The notes under the pieces were generated by a model. It made no database searches. It saw nothing but the letters and a program-made list of their open reading frames with translations, and had not been told where the DNA came from. A DNA stretch of 64,000 nucleotides, taken from Pelargonium tetragonum. Its lineage: Eukaryota > Streptophyta > Magnoliopsida > Geraniales > Geraniaceae. Made by a program: the position numbers and the translations under genes. The stretch's first letter is position 1, and every line of letters starts with the position of its first letter. Positions 11,699 through 25,000 of this stretch are shown one piece after another. The stretch covers positions 1 through 64,000 of the forward strand of contig JAYMTL010000115.1 in the NCBI GenBank assembly GCA_036897445.1, given 5' to 3'.

Positions 11699-13566
11699 GG
11701 TCCATGAGGTTCCTCTTATCCCAGCTATACCTCAGGTTTTGGCTTTACGAATCTTACTTACTTAGAATATTGTAACAAATATAGAAATTCTATTTAAAAC
11801 TCCTTTTTTAAAAACTCTACATGACACCAGGATTTCTCGACTCGAATAAAGGAATTTTATAAGTACTTCTTTTGTTAACTAAAATTTTAGTTAGAAGTTT
11901 CTTTGCCGTAAGTAATGGAAGAGCTCCTAACTCCAAATTTCCATATCTAGGTCGAGCTATACCCTAATTAATTACGTGACTCTCTCGGAGCTGTAATAAC
12001 CAAACCCAAAAAGGGCTTTGGCAGTTCTTATGGTTGCCATACTTTCTAAGTTTCCTTTGTTAAGAAAGACTTTAGAGAGAACCCCCAAAATTTTTTGAAT
12101 CGGCTGTATTTTCCAAACGATTTATTTTATTCAAAGAAGACAGCATTTTCTAAATTTTTAGGTATATCCTATCGAAAACCCTTCAGCGGGACTTGGAACA
12201 AGGCTTCCTGTCTCTATTAGATCGGAGTTTTTTCCTGATTAAAGGGGTAGGATACCTTCAAAAGTCTTGTATAATTTGACTAGTTGAAAAGGAATTCCAC
12301 TTTATATAAAGAGCTCCTAGGTACTCCGGAGCTTAATCTAGGTGTTTAGGCTTTATTCTTCTTTTCTTTAGAGATTCATAAGTTAAAGCGTTTTTATCTT
12401 CCAGCCGCCCCGTTTTATCAAAGGGAATGGCGTATCATATAACCATAGAAAAAGTTTTTAACAAAAGGATATGCCTCCATAACATAAACATACGAGGTGT
12501 CCCACACTAACCCATATTAACTTAACGTATCCTATCAATTGAATTCTACAGCAAGGAAATAAGGGGGGAATCCCCGAACCTATTTAACTTTTGCAAGGGC
12601 TCTATGCCTCTGTTTAACTAAATAAGAATTCCAATATAATACATTATAAAGCTTCTTGACAGAGTTCGGAGTAAAGGTCAATTTCTTGGTTTTTGCTTTT
12701 TTAGTCTTAAGTTATACAATAAGATTATTAGCACTTGCTTAGAAGCTACAGGTTAATCTGTGAACAAGTTTTTTAGTCGAAGGGGTTCTTTCCGTCATTT
12801 ATACACTAGGCACTTGCAACATATAGATACTTTACCACTGAGAAATTTTAAGGAATAATTGAAAGGAGACCTCTAAATAGTAAATAAAAGATTCTAAATC
12901 CGGTGCACTAACTGGAGGACCCGTAATACCTAATATAATAAATGCTATAAACAGAGATTCCTTTAATGAAAATTTACGTAATTATTCCTTTTAAGAAACG
13001 CCTCGGGATTTAACCAGGATTGCTCCTATAATAACAAACCCATAGGATATCGCAAGTAACAAGGGACCAAAAAAGACTAGCTCAGAGCCCTCTTTATCTC
13101 AAACTTAGTTTATTGCAGCGCGAAGCTAGTGAATTTACCAAGATATATTGCACTTTACTAAATATAGTTAGACCTCGCTATAGAGATTAAAAAAGCACAG
13201 TATTACACGATTTCATACACAACTAAAATACAGTGGCTTTTAGAGTAGGGACCCTGGATACTTGAATTGAAACTTTACAAGAAGTTGTCTAAACCTAAAG
13301 GTATCTTAAAGGAATTCAAAGCTAAAAAAATATAGGATATACTTTACATAATTAAAGTTGTTAAGTTAATAATACAAGTATTCCTGAGTACTGGGCCTTA
13401 AGATTCTATATTATCCCTTGGAACTTGCTTTAAGACTCACGTAGTTTGATGAATCGAGTTTGAATTCTTAATATCATCAAATATAAGGATAGCAGACGTA
13501 AGGAAGATAAGACCGAAACTCTTAAGGTTAGTTAGTTTAAATTTGTTATTTAATTATCTTAATTGC

Positions 13567-13579
13567 AAAAGGGGTTCCT
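13567..13579 (+). repeat. Dispersed near-palindrome, GGGGTTCCT subgroup
   Basis: The 12-mer AAAGGGGTTCCT occurs four times: + strand at 9124-9135 and 13568-13579, and reverse strand at 27818-27829 and 48727-48738. Three of the four extend to AAAAGGGGTTCCT. Exact sharing of a 12-13-mer between sites up to 40 kb apart is far above chance for this composition. Flanking sequence is unrelated, so only the word itself is shared. Confidence 0.6.
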
Positions 13580-16414
13580 GTCAATTACATATTGCTTTAT
13601 AGGCCTTATGGCCCCGTGATGAGCTTAACGCGCTAGCGGGGTTTAAACCAAGATTTTTATTGAACGTTATACCTTTTAGGCGGGGCTCCTAGTGCTGTTA
13701 CATGGAGCTAGTTCCTTTTGAGGAAGATCCATAGTACAAGGGTCTCTTTTCATTAAAGAAGAAAACACTCTAATAATAGCATTTACGCTAGGATTTCCTC
13801 TCTGACTGAGCAAGCCTTATACTATAATATTTTTGTACATAAGTTTATTTCCTACAGAAATCATATATCTTGGGAGCCTTAGAGTAGTTAAACGCGCTTT
13901 AAACCCTTACTCTCAAGTCTCGGTAATAGAAGTGAACAAAACATTAAAAATTTCATAAAAAGTTACCTTGAGTCTCTTTTTTACTAGGAGCCCGCCCGGG
14001 AGAATACCGTGAATTTTGTATTCTGGGAGTTCCTCTATCATGTATAAGTAGGCTGCTGCTGTAAAATCTTCTAGAAACTTTTAAGTACTTCTTCTTCAGT
14101 ATAATGCACACTACTCTTCGCAAAACTTCTTTCTGAGTACTTTTTTCTAAACTTTGACTTTTATAAAGGTTAACTCCTGCCAAGACTGGGGATTCTGGTT
14201 TACAGAGGACTCTGTTAAATGCGGGGAATATCCATTAGGAAATTTACTGACTCGTATATTTATTTACCTTCGTTCTTCTAAAGAGGGCGCTACTCGTGCT
14301 GCAACTTCCTCGCTGGTTTTTAATGTATCACACACAGGGTTTTCTAATAGTTAAGAAAGAGTTCGAGTATCTATAGCTGCTTATTTAGGAAAGACTGGCA
14401 AAAACAAGAACTCCGCGATATGAAGAAGCTTTAGAAAAAGAAGTTACTAAACTAGAATTAGAACTACGTACTTCGTAAAAATAACTTACTCTAAATTGGT
14501 AAAACCCCGGATTCCTAAAACTATTGAAATGGGGGTTATACCTCTATAATTTGGTGTAGTGGGGCCCTTAACTTAAGGAAATAGGTGAAGAGTGATATGT
14601 TACATTATTTGACAGAAAAGTTGGTAAGGAGCTCGACTCTCAAATCACTTAGTGCGGAAGAATGTGAAAATAATAGTCGGTAAAAATCTTTTTAAAAGCA
14701 GGGGTTCTTCCCTATTTCTGCGTATTAAAAGGATTCTGGTTCTAGTAAAAGGGGCCCCAGTATAATGATAATGAAAATCCCGCTTAGTTTCGCTTGATCT
14801 TTTTGAAAAGGGTGCCTTTTGGTCTTGATTTACTCCTCGGTTATAGCGTCAATCTTTATTCCTTAAAAGTTGCGTTTTAAATAAACCTACTTTACTTTTG
14901 CATATAGAACATAACGGAAACTTTTACTATGACGATCCCTTATCCAATATTTAGTATAAGAATAGCCCCGGGTGTTTAGAAAAACTTGAGAGCTCCAACG
15001 ATTTTAGGGCACGGTTTTGTTAAGAAAAAAATACATGAGATTTGGGTTTACTTCTTCCGAATTATAAAAAGCACGCGCTATAGGAACCTAGTTCTAGTAC
15101 TTTTCAATTTACGACATGCTACTAAAAAAGTTTGGTAGATCCTCTCTCTGAGAATTCATTGTAACAAAGTCAAAGAGTATAACTTATTAGAAGCTTTTTG
15201 TAGCAGGTAGGTCTTATAAGTTTATTAATTTAATTAAGAGCACTTGCCTTTTCCTTAGTATAGGGAACCTTTATACTTTGCATAACCTTTATCTATCCCA
15301 CTGGATTTTGATTAGCAGAATAAGTTCAGGAATAAAGTCCCGTTTCTATTTATGATAGTAGGGTGTAAATAGCAGAAAGTAAGAATGATTTAGTAATAGA
15401 ATTCAAGGCCTATCCATGTCAAAAATACCCGCACCTTAGCATCTGGGTAAAAATCAAAAAGGAAAACTCATTTACTTCGACGTTAGGCGTCCAAAGAGTC
15501 TAATTTTATTAGAGCTACCCTAAACTTTATTTTGTACACTACAGGATTTTTGGGGTATATCTCGAGGAGAGGTGCTTAAACCTACAATGCGATACTTATT
15601 TAAATTTAAGTTAAGTTGAACATATTTGAGATATAGAACCTTTTTTTAGTATATTGAATGCCTTCCTTGCGCGCCCGGTTTAGGGATACATGCTAACCCC
15701 TTTTTTTATGTCACTCTTTTGAAAAACCAGCGTTCTTTACCTTTTTAGTTATGAAAAGCAAGCAAATTAGAAACCTTTACAAAGAAAAACGACGAGTCCC
15801 GATAATCATAAAAAAATACAAATCTAGCTACGGAACCGGCTAATATAAATTAGAATATACACAAAATTTTGTATAACCCCTAAAAACCAAGGCCTTAACT
15901 TTTGGTAGACTCTGTGAATTATCTGACTCGAGTACTTTGCAAGCTTCAATAAAGATAAAAATTAACCCTATATTCAAGCTAACCTAAGCTGAGGGACCCT
16001 GTAAGTACTAAACAAAATAGATAATTGTTAGTACATGAATCTTACTCTGTCTAGCTCTTTTAGGGTATTAACACGGTCCAACTTGGATAAAATCCAACTA
16101 AAAATGACCCTTTTTTTGCCAATGTCCAATAAAGAAAAGGGAAAAACCTTGCGTTGAGTATCGCGATTCTTTTTGAGAAAAGAGAAGTAGCTAACCCACA
16201 GCCAGAAACTGGACTAGTAAAGAAAGTCAATCCCTAAAGCTTAAAGAAATATTCGTAAAAGATGGAAATTTTTTAAGATTGTATGGAAAAAAGAGTAGAG
16301 GAATGTTCTACTCACGAGTTATTTTATTATGCCTTAGCTTTTAGCGGGCAAGCCCTTTTCTGTCAGAGCTGTATGTTTATCTTTGACCCTGTATTCTTGC
16401 AATTAGAGGCAACC

Positions 16415-16426
16415 CTCGCGCGCGTA
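16415..16426. repeat. GC-alternating word, copy 1 of 2
   Basis: CTCGCGCGCGTA occurs here and again at 41756-41767, with similar left flanks (ACC just before). Nine of its 12 bases are G or C in DNA that is mostly A and T. Alternating CG is the class of sequence able to adopt Z-form DNA. No gene or repeat border can be placed next to either copy. Confidence 0.7.
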
Positions 16427-19400
16427 AACCCTTATTAAGTATAAGGACGAATTTAAATCGAGCACTCTTGGAGTATTAGTAATTTCCTAAAAAAGCTTTT
16501 GCTTTTAATGGTTTCTAGCGTATTCCTTATTTTTCTCTTAAATCTACAGGAATTTGAAACTTGTAGTATGTGGTGGGGGTATAAGTGTTACTGCGTACTG
16601 GTTCTTTCATAATACAGAATACAGAGAGATTTCCGGACCTTATGAAGCAAGGAGCTATTAGGAGTTTAGAACGAGAAGTCAGGTTTTCTAATATAAGGTA
16701 TTCGTGGTAGAACTCCTCTTTAATCATATTTTCTTACCTTACTTTGGTTACCCTAAAAAAGGAAGATAATACTTTAGCTTTTATGAACCTATTTTTAATT
16801 TAGGAGACTTTTATTATACTTATTATCTATACCTGTCCTAACTCTCTTTAAAGCACTTAATTTCTATTGGAGTTAACTAAGCAAAGAGCAGGCCCTTGAA
16901 TATTGCCGAAGATATAAAGAAATTACTCGGGAAATAATAATTGAGATATATGAGACTTAAATGAAAAGCTTTTTGAAATACTGCGAAATTGACCCTACCA
17001 CAAAAAAGGCTCTTATTATTAGAATAGAATGCTCGTAATTAGACTGGGATCTATTGCTTTTTTTAATTTAATCTGGATTCGTTATATTTAGTTTAGTTTT
17101 GCAAAGTATTTTAAATGTATAGAAAGTTTTTTAAAATATATGCCTTACTTCTTTTTCCAAGAGTAGATACTCATATAGATAGAAATTTCGTAGGTTTCCT
17201 ATGTTACAGGGCGCTTACAGCCTTTAGGAACTTTCTTCTAAAAAGTTCTTTTCATTATCCTTATTCAGGGAGTTGTTTGTTAAGGAGCACGCATACGCGA
17301 GGGAAGAATTTGCTTTTCTATTAATTCCAGATCTTTTTGCTTCGCCAGGTATTAAATTCTTACGGAGTAGTTCTCCACTTTTAGTTTCGTATTCTTAAGA
17401 AGCCTTCTTATCAGGAGCTAGAGTAATACGTCAATCTTCCCTCTTCTCTCACGTTAAAAAAAGACGTTTTAGAAAAGGAAAGGGAAATACCTCACGGGTC
17501 AAGTTGGGAAGCTTTGGGGTCAATACTGCTTAACTACTTATAGCCGAATCCGGTTTATGATTAAATATAAATAGAGAAAGATTAGGGGTCTTCTTTTTTA
17601 TGCTTTCTAATCTTTTCCAGCTCCAAGGAATTCGTTACCAAGTGAAAGGGCGACGATTAAAAAAGATTTTAGGATTATTATATTAGTGTCTCCTCTCGGA
17701 CTTAACAGCTTTACTGAAGTACATGATTTCTACTATTAAAGATGTAGTCTATCGGTCATAAATAAGAATGGAAATGCTATGTAGCTTGACAAAGAGAGAA
17801 TCACTAAAAGTTTTTTCTACTCATGTGAGACTAAAAAAATGTCTACTCTTTTCAGGGTAGGAGCTATAATAAAAGGGACTTCTCTTACTTTAGGAAATCC
17901 TTACATTACACAAAAAGCTCTACAGGTTTGCTTAGGTATATTGCTCTGAAAAGTCGTTTAAGCTCACTAATTTGATACTGGATATTCTCTAACTACTGCT
18001 TTTGTGTAACTTCCTTTAGGCGGCTCGGCTTATTCTGTATGAGCGGAGGAAGAAACCTTGTAAGAGACTTTATAAATTTCTAACGCGCTAGAATCGACGG
18101 GAGCCCTGCTTGGCTAGGAAAGTCTAGTTAATTTCATAATGGTCGGGGAAAATTCTTTATAATATAATTATATATCGGAAAGCAATAAACCCAGGAATCC
18201 CGTTGGAAGACTAAACTCTTAAATTTTTTTAGTCCAATTTAAAGCAAGGTAATGTAATTAATTAAGAGGCTCTAAGTGATTCTGTAATACATTTACAAAT
18301 GACTAGATATTGCTATCGGGTTATCCGGGGGTAGAATAAAATTAGGAAAGAACCTGGAATTTGGGTTTAAGAATATCTTATAAAGGGGACCCTTATGTAT
18401 TAAGAGAGCCCCCTGGCTAAAGTTTATTTTGTTAGGATAAACACCGAGTACAAAAGTTTCCGTTTCGTAAGCAATTGCCTGCGATTAGAAACTCAAAGGA
18501 CCTCTTTTTTTAATAGTACATTTTGCAGTAACTACCTCTAACAGGGACAAACAGCCCTTATAAGATACGTTATATATCCATACTCCAGTTAGTTTCTAAT
18601 GTTTATACTATATCAGACCCTTTTTTCGTAACGGAAGATTCTAATTATAGAGCTATCCTAAATCCTTTTTGTTTTCTCTAAAACACGGGTTTTGACTCTA
18701 TTTGATGTTAGAAAAAATCTTAGTATAGAGGAGGGGCGGACGTCACTAAATCTCTATAACTTTATTCTATTCAAGAGAAATCCTTTGCTCGTTAATAAAA
18801 GCCTAAATCAGGGGTCCTTGAATACAACATTTTAGGTACCCTTAGTAGAAAGATTGCTAGTATCTGTCTATCTCGGCAAAAAAAAAGGGCAGAGTAAAGA
18901 GTCCTTTTTTGATGGCCTATCCCTTGTAAGGAAATTCACAGCATTCCTAAGTTTTTAGGAGTTCCTTTTATTCTAGATTTATAAAAGACTCGCTCCTGTT
19001 CTAGGTATATTGTGAAAAGTAAGAAAAAGCTTTTTGGACCTTATTCTAAAGTGTGTTCAAATTCAAACTATTTCAAAAGAAGTAGTCTTTTTATCTACCT
19101 GGAAATGTCTGGCAAAACCGAATATGAGAACCTCCCGTGTAAAGCTCAGTCCAACTTTTCTCAAAAGAATTTATAATAAGAATCTTGACTGCGCCCTACT
19201 GAATTAAATCCTAGCTACTTGTAATTTTAATAAGATCTTTACCATATCGAAAGGATTTTTCCTGCTAAACTTTCTAGTTCGGAATTTACTTGCATTACTA
19301 AATTATAAGACCTGCCTTTGAAAGCGCTATACTACCTGCCTCAACCTCTCCGTTTTATTATGTTAATTCCAAGAGCGGCTAAAGATTTACACACAAATTT

Positions 19401-22400
19401 CACCTCTCTCGGCCACGGCCAAATAGTAGGGCAGTAAAGTAATATTAGAAAATCTAACAAAATGTAAATTTCTTCCGTATAGTTATAGTCGAGAATTTAA
19501 TACCTATAAAGAGATAGAGGGTGTAATTCCAAGATACGCAATCCCTGCAAGAAGAGGTTTTTATGTCAATACTACGGACTAAAAGCTGCTATAATAAATA
19601 GAAGTAGAGCTCTTTTAGCTTTCTCTGACAGGTCCCCCTAGATTCAATCGAAAATTCGTTCCCTGTAACAGGTAGGAAACGTGGAAGGATTTAGGCACGA
19701 CTTTTTTGAATAAATGCCTCGATATTAATAAAGATATAGAAGTTTAAGAGTTTAAGCTGGCCCCTGCAATCTGAAAACGCGCTGTATAGCCCTTTTTCTT
19801 GAACTATTTCGAAAGTTTAGGGGATCCAACGCATGCATTTTTTTCTTCATTTTAAAATTTTGAGGCTTTAACCCTAACAGAAAGTGGGAAACTAGATTAT
19901 AAACTGTTGCCTTATTTAAATAGAATTCTTACTATAACTTTTATAAGGACACTATGCCTCCTTATAGAGTCAAAATCTTATTTGTAAATACCCTACTAGT
20001 AAGGGAATACACCTTTTAATGTGTATACTTTTGCCTAGTAAAGAAACGCTAAGTTATAGAAAATTTCATTAGTAAACTCAGTTTAAGTAATCTTAATTCC
20101 CTGTGGATATGGGGGTCCTGTTTGATTTCTAGAGCATTTTTATCGGGAAAAGATTCAGTATAGGATCTCGAAGTAGAAAGGACTTTTTAAAGATTACTCG
20201 TCTAAGAAAGAGTTTCCGGGCATTACATAACATATAGATTTAATCCTGGCTATAAGGAGGGAAAGCAGTTTCGGCTTAAAGAGAGTTAAAAAAACCCCCT
20301 TCTCGATAAGTAGGTACTCTACCAGTTCTTCAGTAGAATATACTTGGGATCAAAACACCTTATAAGATAGAAAAGCTAGGCTTATTTCGTTGCTTCAGCC
20401 CCTGCACTCCCTAATTGAGCTTTTTCTCTTAATCGGAGTTATTTGTCCTTTGGTTATTGAGGAAGCTTTATACTCTATATTAAATATTCTGGTTTAAAGT
20501 AAGAGATTTCTACTAAAATTTTCCTTGCGTATAGGTTCTTGCAAATAATAAATTAGGTTGGAAAAAGGACTTTTTTGCTTCTTTGGTATAACAAATTAAC
20601 TTTATATCGTTTTTAAAGAATCCCCTGTGCTCTAACTTATAAAAACGCTGCTTTTTCTTTTTTTTACAAGATATAAGTTTTATTAGAGGTCGTGAATACT
20701 AGGAACTCTTTACTAAGAAAAGCAAAACTAAAAAATGACAAGCTCTATATGCGAAACGGTTTATCCTTAATAGATAAAGCCCTAGCTATCACTTAGAAAT
20801 GTATGAGACTTTGTGTGCGTCCCTTCCTGTATGTCACTCTGCTTTATAAAGATCCAAAATGAAATTCTAGAAAGGAAATGAAAAAGAAGTCAAAACTTTC
20901 ATGTTATGTATTACAGATCAGGAACCCTAGGAAATAAAAAGGATTTTTAGATACTGGAATTGGAGCTTATCCTCCACTTAAGAAACTTAAGAGTTTCCTC
21001 ATCCAACAAATATTAATATTTAAAGTGCCCCGCCTTTGTTAGTACTCTAGCTTGCTTATATATTAAGTCTCTCTCCGTAAGTTTGAACATCATGCCTCGC
21101 CTATATCACTATCACTTGCATTTAGTTGTTACCGATCCGAGAACCTTTTAACTGACTTTGGCATTCCTTACAGTACAGTGCTTATTTAATATAGCTAACA
21201 CTCATGACTTGATAAAGTTTATACCTCCTCTTGTAATTGCACTCAGACAAAGACTTCTTTTTCCCAGTAGACTTTAGTCAAAAACCCCCAATCACTTTAA
21301 AACTTAAAAGGGGCCCTTAGATTCGAACCCTTGACATCCCTGTAAACTAAGAAGCTTTTTAGTTACTCGTTTGGTAAAGCACTTTAAAAAGCCTATAAAA
21401 ACCTGACTTAAAAATAGGAATTGACAAGTCCCTGTGGGCGGGGGTAAATGAACCTATAGGTACTCTTTAGAGTAACAGTTACTTTATACTACTAACTTTT
21501 TTATAGTCTTGAACTTTCCGTTTGTAGTATATAACTCTCAGAAATACTAAAACCCAGGCCTTATATACTAATATATATAAAGGAAACATTGATATTAAAA
21601 ACTATTTACCTTATACTATCTCTGGAAAATATCCAAACTCGTTTTAAAAACTTGAAAAAGTGACTCCGTTAATAGAAATTTATCCTAAAATCTCGTTTAA
21701 AGAGGTGCAGTTTCTCTTGTTCTGTTGTGGAAAAAGGGCAATTCTTGTTGTTACTTTAAATTAAAAGAGTAGGTACTTTTTTAGAAGTCAAAAATCTAGA
21801 GTTCGGTTCTTTATAAGTTTCATTTTTGTATTTTTCAAGATGTATAGAATTAAGAAAGTTAAGAAGTAATCTCTAGTTCTAGAGAAGCGGAAGAAAATCC
21901 AGGGTTAGTTACTCTTTGCGATTAGGGCAAAATTCTGAGGTATATAAAGTGCCTGTTTTTCTATTTGATAATTCTTCCCTTCCTTTTTTACTTATGATTG
22001 TGGGCTTGCTACAGAGAGAACAAAGCACATCTATATTACCCCGAAAGTACTCCCTTTTATATTACGGAGTTTTAGTATCAAAAAAGGGTTTTTTAAGGTT
22101 AGCTTAAATCTCCAATTGAGTATAAGGAAGTAAGGCTTTCCCAGACACTTTATTTCCTTTAGAGGGAGCTGCTCTACTAAGGAATTCCGAAAAGGGACTC
22201 TTCTATTTAATACGCAAAATTATCACCAGTTTTTAACCGAAAGCTATTTTAAGAAAGATTCTTTTGCGACCTAGATTTCCAAAACAACAAGTTATACACT
22301 TCAACAAGGGCTGCTCGCCTCTCTGGCCCGCATAAGAATCCCTGTGTTTCTTTAATTTACTGAGGTCAAGTTCCCTTTTGCAGCCTCTAATAAAATACCT

Positions 22401-25000
22401 TAGAAGTTCTTATCTTAACACTGTTTAGTCAATTTTTTGCATACTGAGGCAAAGCTTCTATGATATATAAAGAGGGACTATAGGCTATAACTAAAGGTAA
22501 AGAGGAAAACAACCTACAACTTACAACCTTTAGCTTAAATGCTTGTCTAGAATTATATAATTCAGAAATTGGTATGGGACTTTAAGCTACTAAAAGGTTT
22601 CCTTTTACGATCAATTTGTGGAGGAATTCCTGCCTTTTATACTTCAAATTGTATTTGTTTTCATTGTTATAGGGGCGCCTGCTTTGACCACTAACTAATT
22701 GGATGCTTGCCTATTAAAAGTCTGGTGAGAGCTGGAAACTTCTTTCAAAGAAAACCAGACCCTGCTTAATTGACCAAGAAATTCACTTTATAGGGAGGGA
22801 CTTTCAAAAAATTAGTAAAATATTAAATGACTCTGCTAGGTATTTCTAATTAATAAGAGGAAGCTCCTTGTTTTGGAGCATCACTTTGAAATATACTAAG
22901 GCTAAGTAGTTAGTAAAAAATAACACATCTTCATTTAGCAGTAATAGATAGTAGTACTTTGTATATTGCTCTTGAACTTGACTTTGAAAATAAGGAAACC
23001 CCTAAAAAACTTTTAAGTAGAGCAATGTAAATATAACCAAAAGTTTCTGCCTTAGCGGATACAGACTAACTGAAAAAAGGATCTTTGTCTATTTTTCCAA
23101 ATGCTTAATCTTAATATAAATATAATGCAAGCTATCAGGTTTTCTTTTACGGGGATTCCTTATACTGTATTTGGCTTAGTGACAGAAAAAAGAAGTTTTT
23201 CCATGAATCAGGATTAGAGTTCCAGAGCAGTCGGCAGAAAGGATCTAAAAGTCTTGGGTTGGGTGTAGAGGTGTAGTTTACTGAGTTTCATAAGTACTAT
23301 GGCTTTGAATTGATTAAAGAGTACAAGTTAATAAGTTCATTTTATAGAGACCCCCTGTTTAGGATTTAGTATATCTTTCGAGTTGAAAGAATACACCAAA
23401 ATGAAGTCCGGGGAAGGAAGCTCAATTACTTAGTATATATATAAAAGCTCTTCCTAAGTCCAAAAGCCAGAAACACCCGGGGAGTTCCTATACTAGAAGC
23501 CGCTTTTAATAAAACAGATCGATACCCACTCCCTCCAAATGATTCCGGAAAAAAGTATAGTATAATTTTTTGAGTAATTCCAGTTGCTTTCTTAGATATA
23601 ATATTGCTTAATAGAGTATTAAGGAGAATTCTTGGAATAAGCTTATGTACCTCTTAGAGGAATCCGCTTAGTATTTATTTTAAAGTAGCACAATACACAA
23701 CCCTATACTAGGTGCTAATCCACTCAAATTATGTGAAACCCTGTACCTTATGCAGCAGCTTTTCTTATTAAATACTTTAGTCTTATCTATAAGCTTCAAA
23801 ACCTCTCGAGCATAGGGGGACTTCTTTAACCGCCTCTCTTTATGGTAACCCATTTCGCCCTGGTAAAACTTCGAGTTGGTCAAATGTCTTGTATTTTCAT
23901 TATACTTCGTTTATCGAAGGGCCCTCCTTAGAAATGTGAGTGCTTGTTAGGAGCCGGGTAATCTAAGCGGAAGAACCCGAAAAGCAAAGAAAATGGGGCT
24001 GGACTTTAGAATTCCAAGCTATGACTGCAAAAGGGGGGAGTCACTTATCGTAAAAGAAAAGGGCAGCCCTAGTCAGTAACTTTAGCGAATCAGAATACCA
24101 ACTTCCTAATTCCTAAAGACTACTTGTGGATAGGTTACTCTAAGACTTTAAACAAAGATAGTAATACGTATTCCCAAGAGAGAAATCGGATTGGCTAGAA
24201 TTGAAAGGAATTTATCCTGCTTTTTATTTCACAGTTCTAACTTATATTACTATACTAAACTTCGATTCCAAGTTAAGCAAAGAATACTATATTATATATT
24301 ATATACGGGGAAAAGAAAGGAATACCAAAAAATTTTAGTAGAATCTATGGTAAGAGGGGAGCAAAGTCTTCCTGCCCTGCCTAAATTATCCTTATTATTT
24401 AAAAGGAAGGAATCCTTTTAATATTAGATCTCGCTTTTATGCACAAGTTATGGGGTTTGCGGTCTAAGCTTGTTAAGAATTCTTTTACTAATATAGCTTA
24501 TAAGTTAGTTAAAACTAGAAAGGCACTTTGAAATTTAAATAAAGCGTGGCTTCTTTCTCGCTTAAAAGGGGTAATTTTTAAGAAGAATATGACAAAACAA
24601 AGGCTTTTTAAAACAAAGATTACTAAGAAAGGGGTCCTCCGTAGCAGAAGTTTGTAGCATTCGACTTCTTGAATCCCCAGTCTATTCCTGATAAATGTTG
24701 CAGGTTTGCTTTCTCTTAAAAAGTGAAAGGTCTTAAAGGTCCCAATTATAATAGTGCAAACTTGATAAAAGGATTTGTATGCTATGGAAATGCCTTAAAA
24801 AGAGTTTCGAGTCCTTGTTGCTTTATGCTATTTTACCTATTTTGTTGGTTGAAGAAAATCTAGTAAGTAAAGTTTACAATTCGCGTTCTAGTTTTGTCTT
24901 GTGTCAAAAGGATTCAGGGCAGTATACTCTTGGAATTTGGGGTTGAAGCGTTAAGTTTCTTTTTAGCTCCTTGAATCACTTGAAAGCAATATAAAAGAGT

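Larger units (their letters stand above)
11699..25000. other. AT-rich DNA without recognisable genes
   Basis: The longest open frames are 76 codons and none is recognised. Short-word family members occur at 13247, 13567, 14571, 14747, 15992, 18382, 18811, 20112, 21306 and 24628. The 10-mer AGGGACCCTG is found at 13247 and 15992 and also just upstream at 10981. An unusual GC-only alternating word, CTCGCGCGCGTA, lies at 16415-16426. Pyrimidine-rich DNA around 21.0-21.3 kb resembles the 6.4-7.3 kb tract in composition only. Confidence 0.7.
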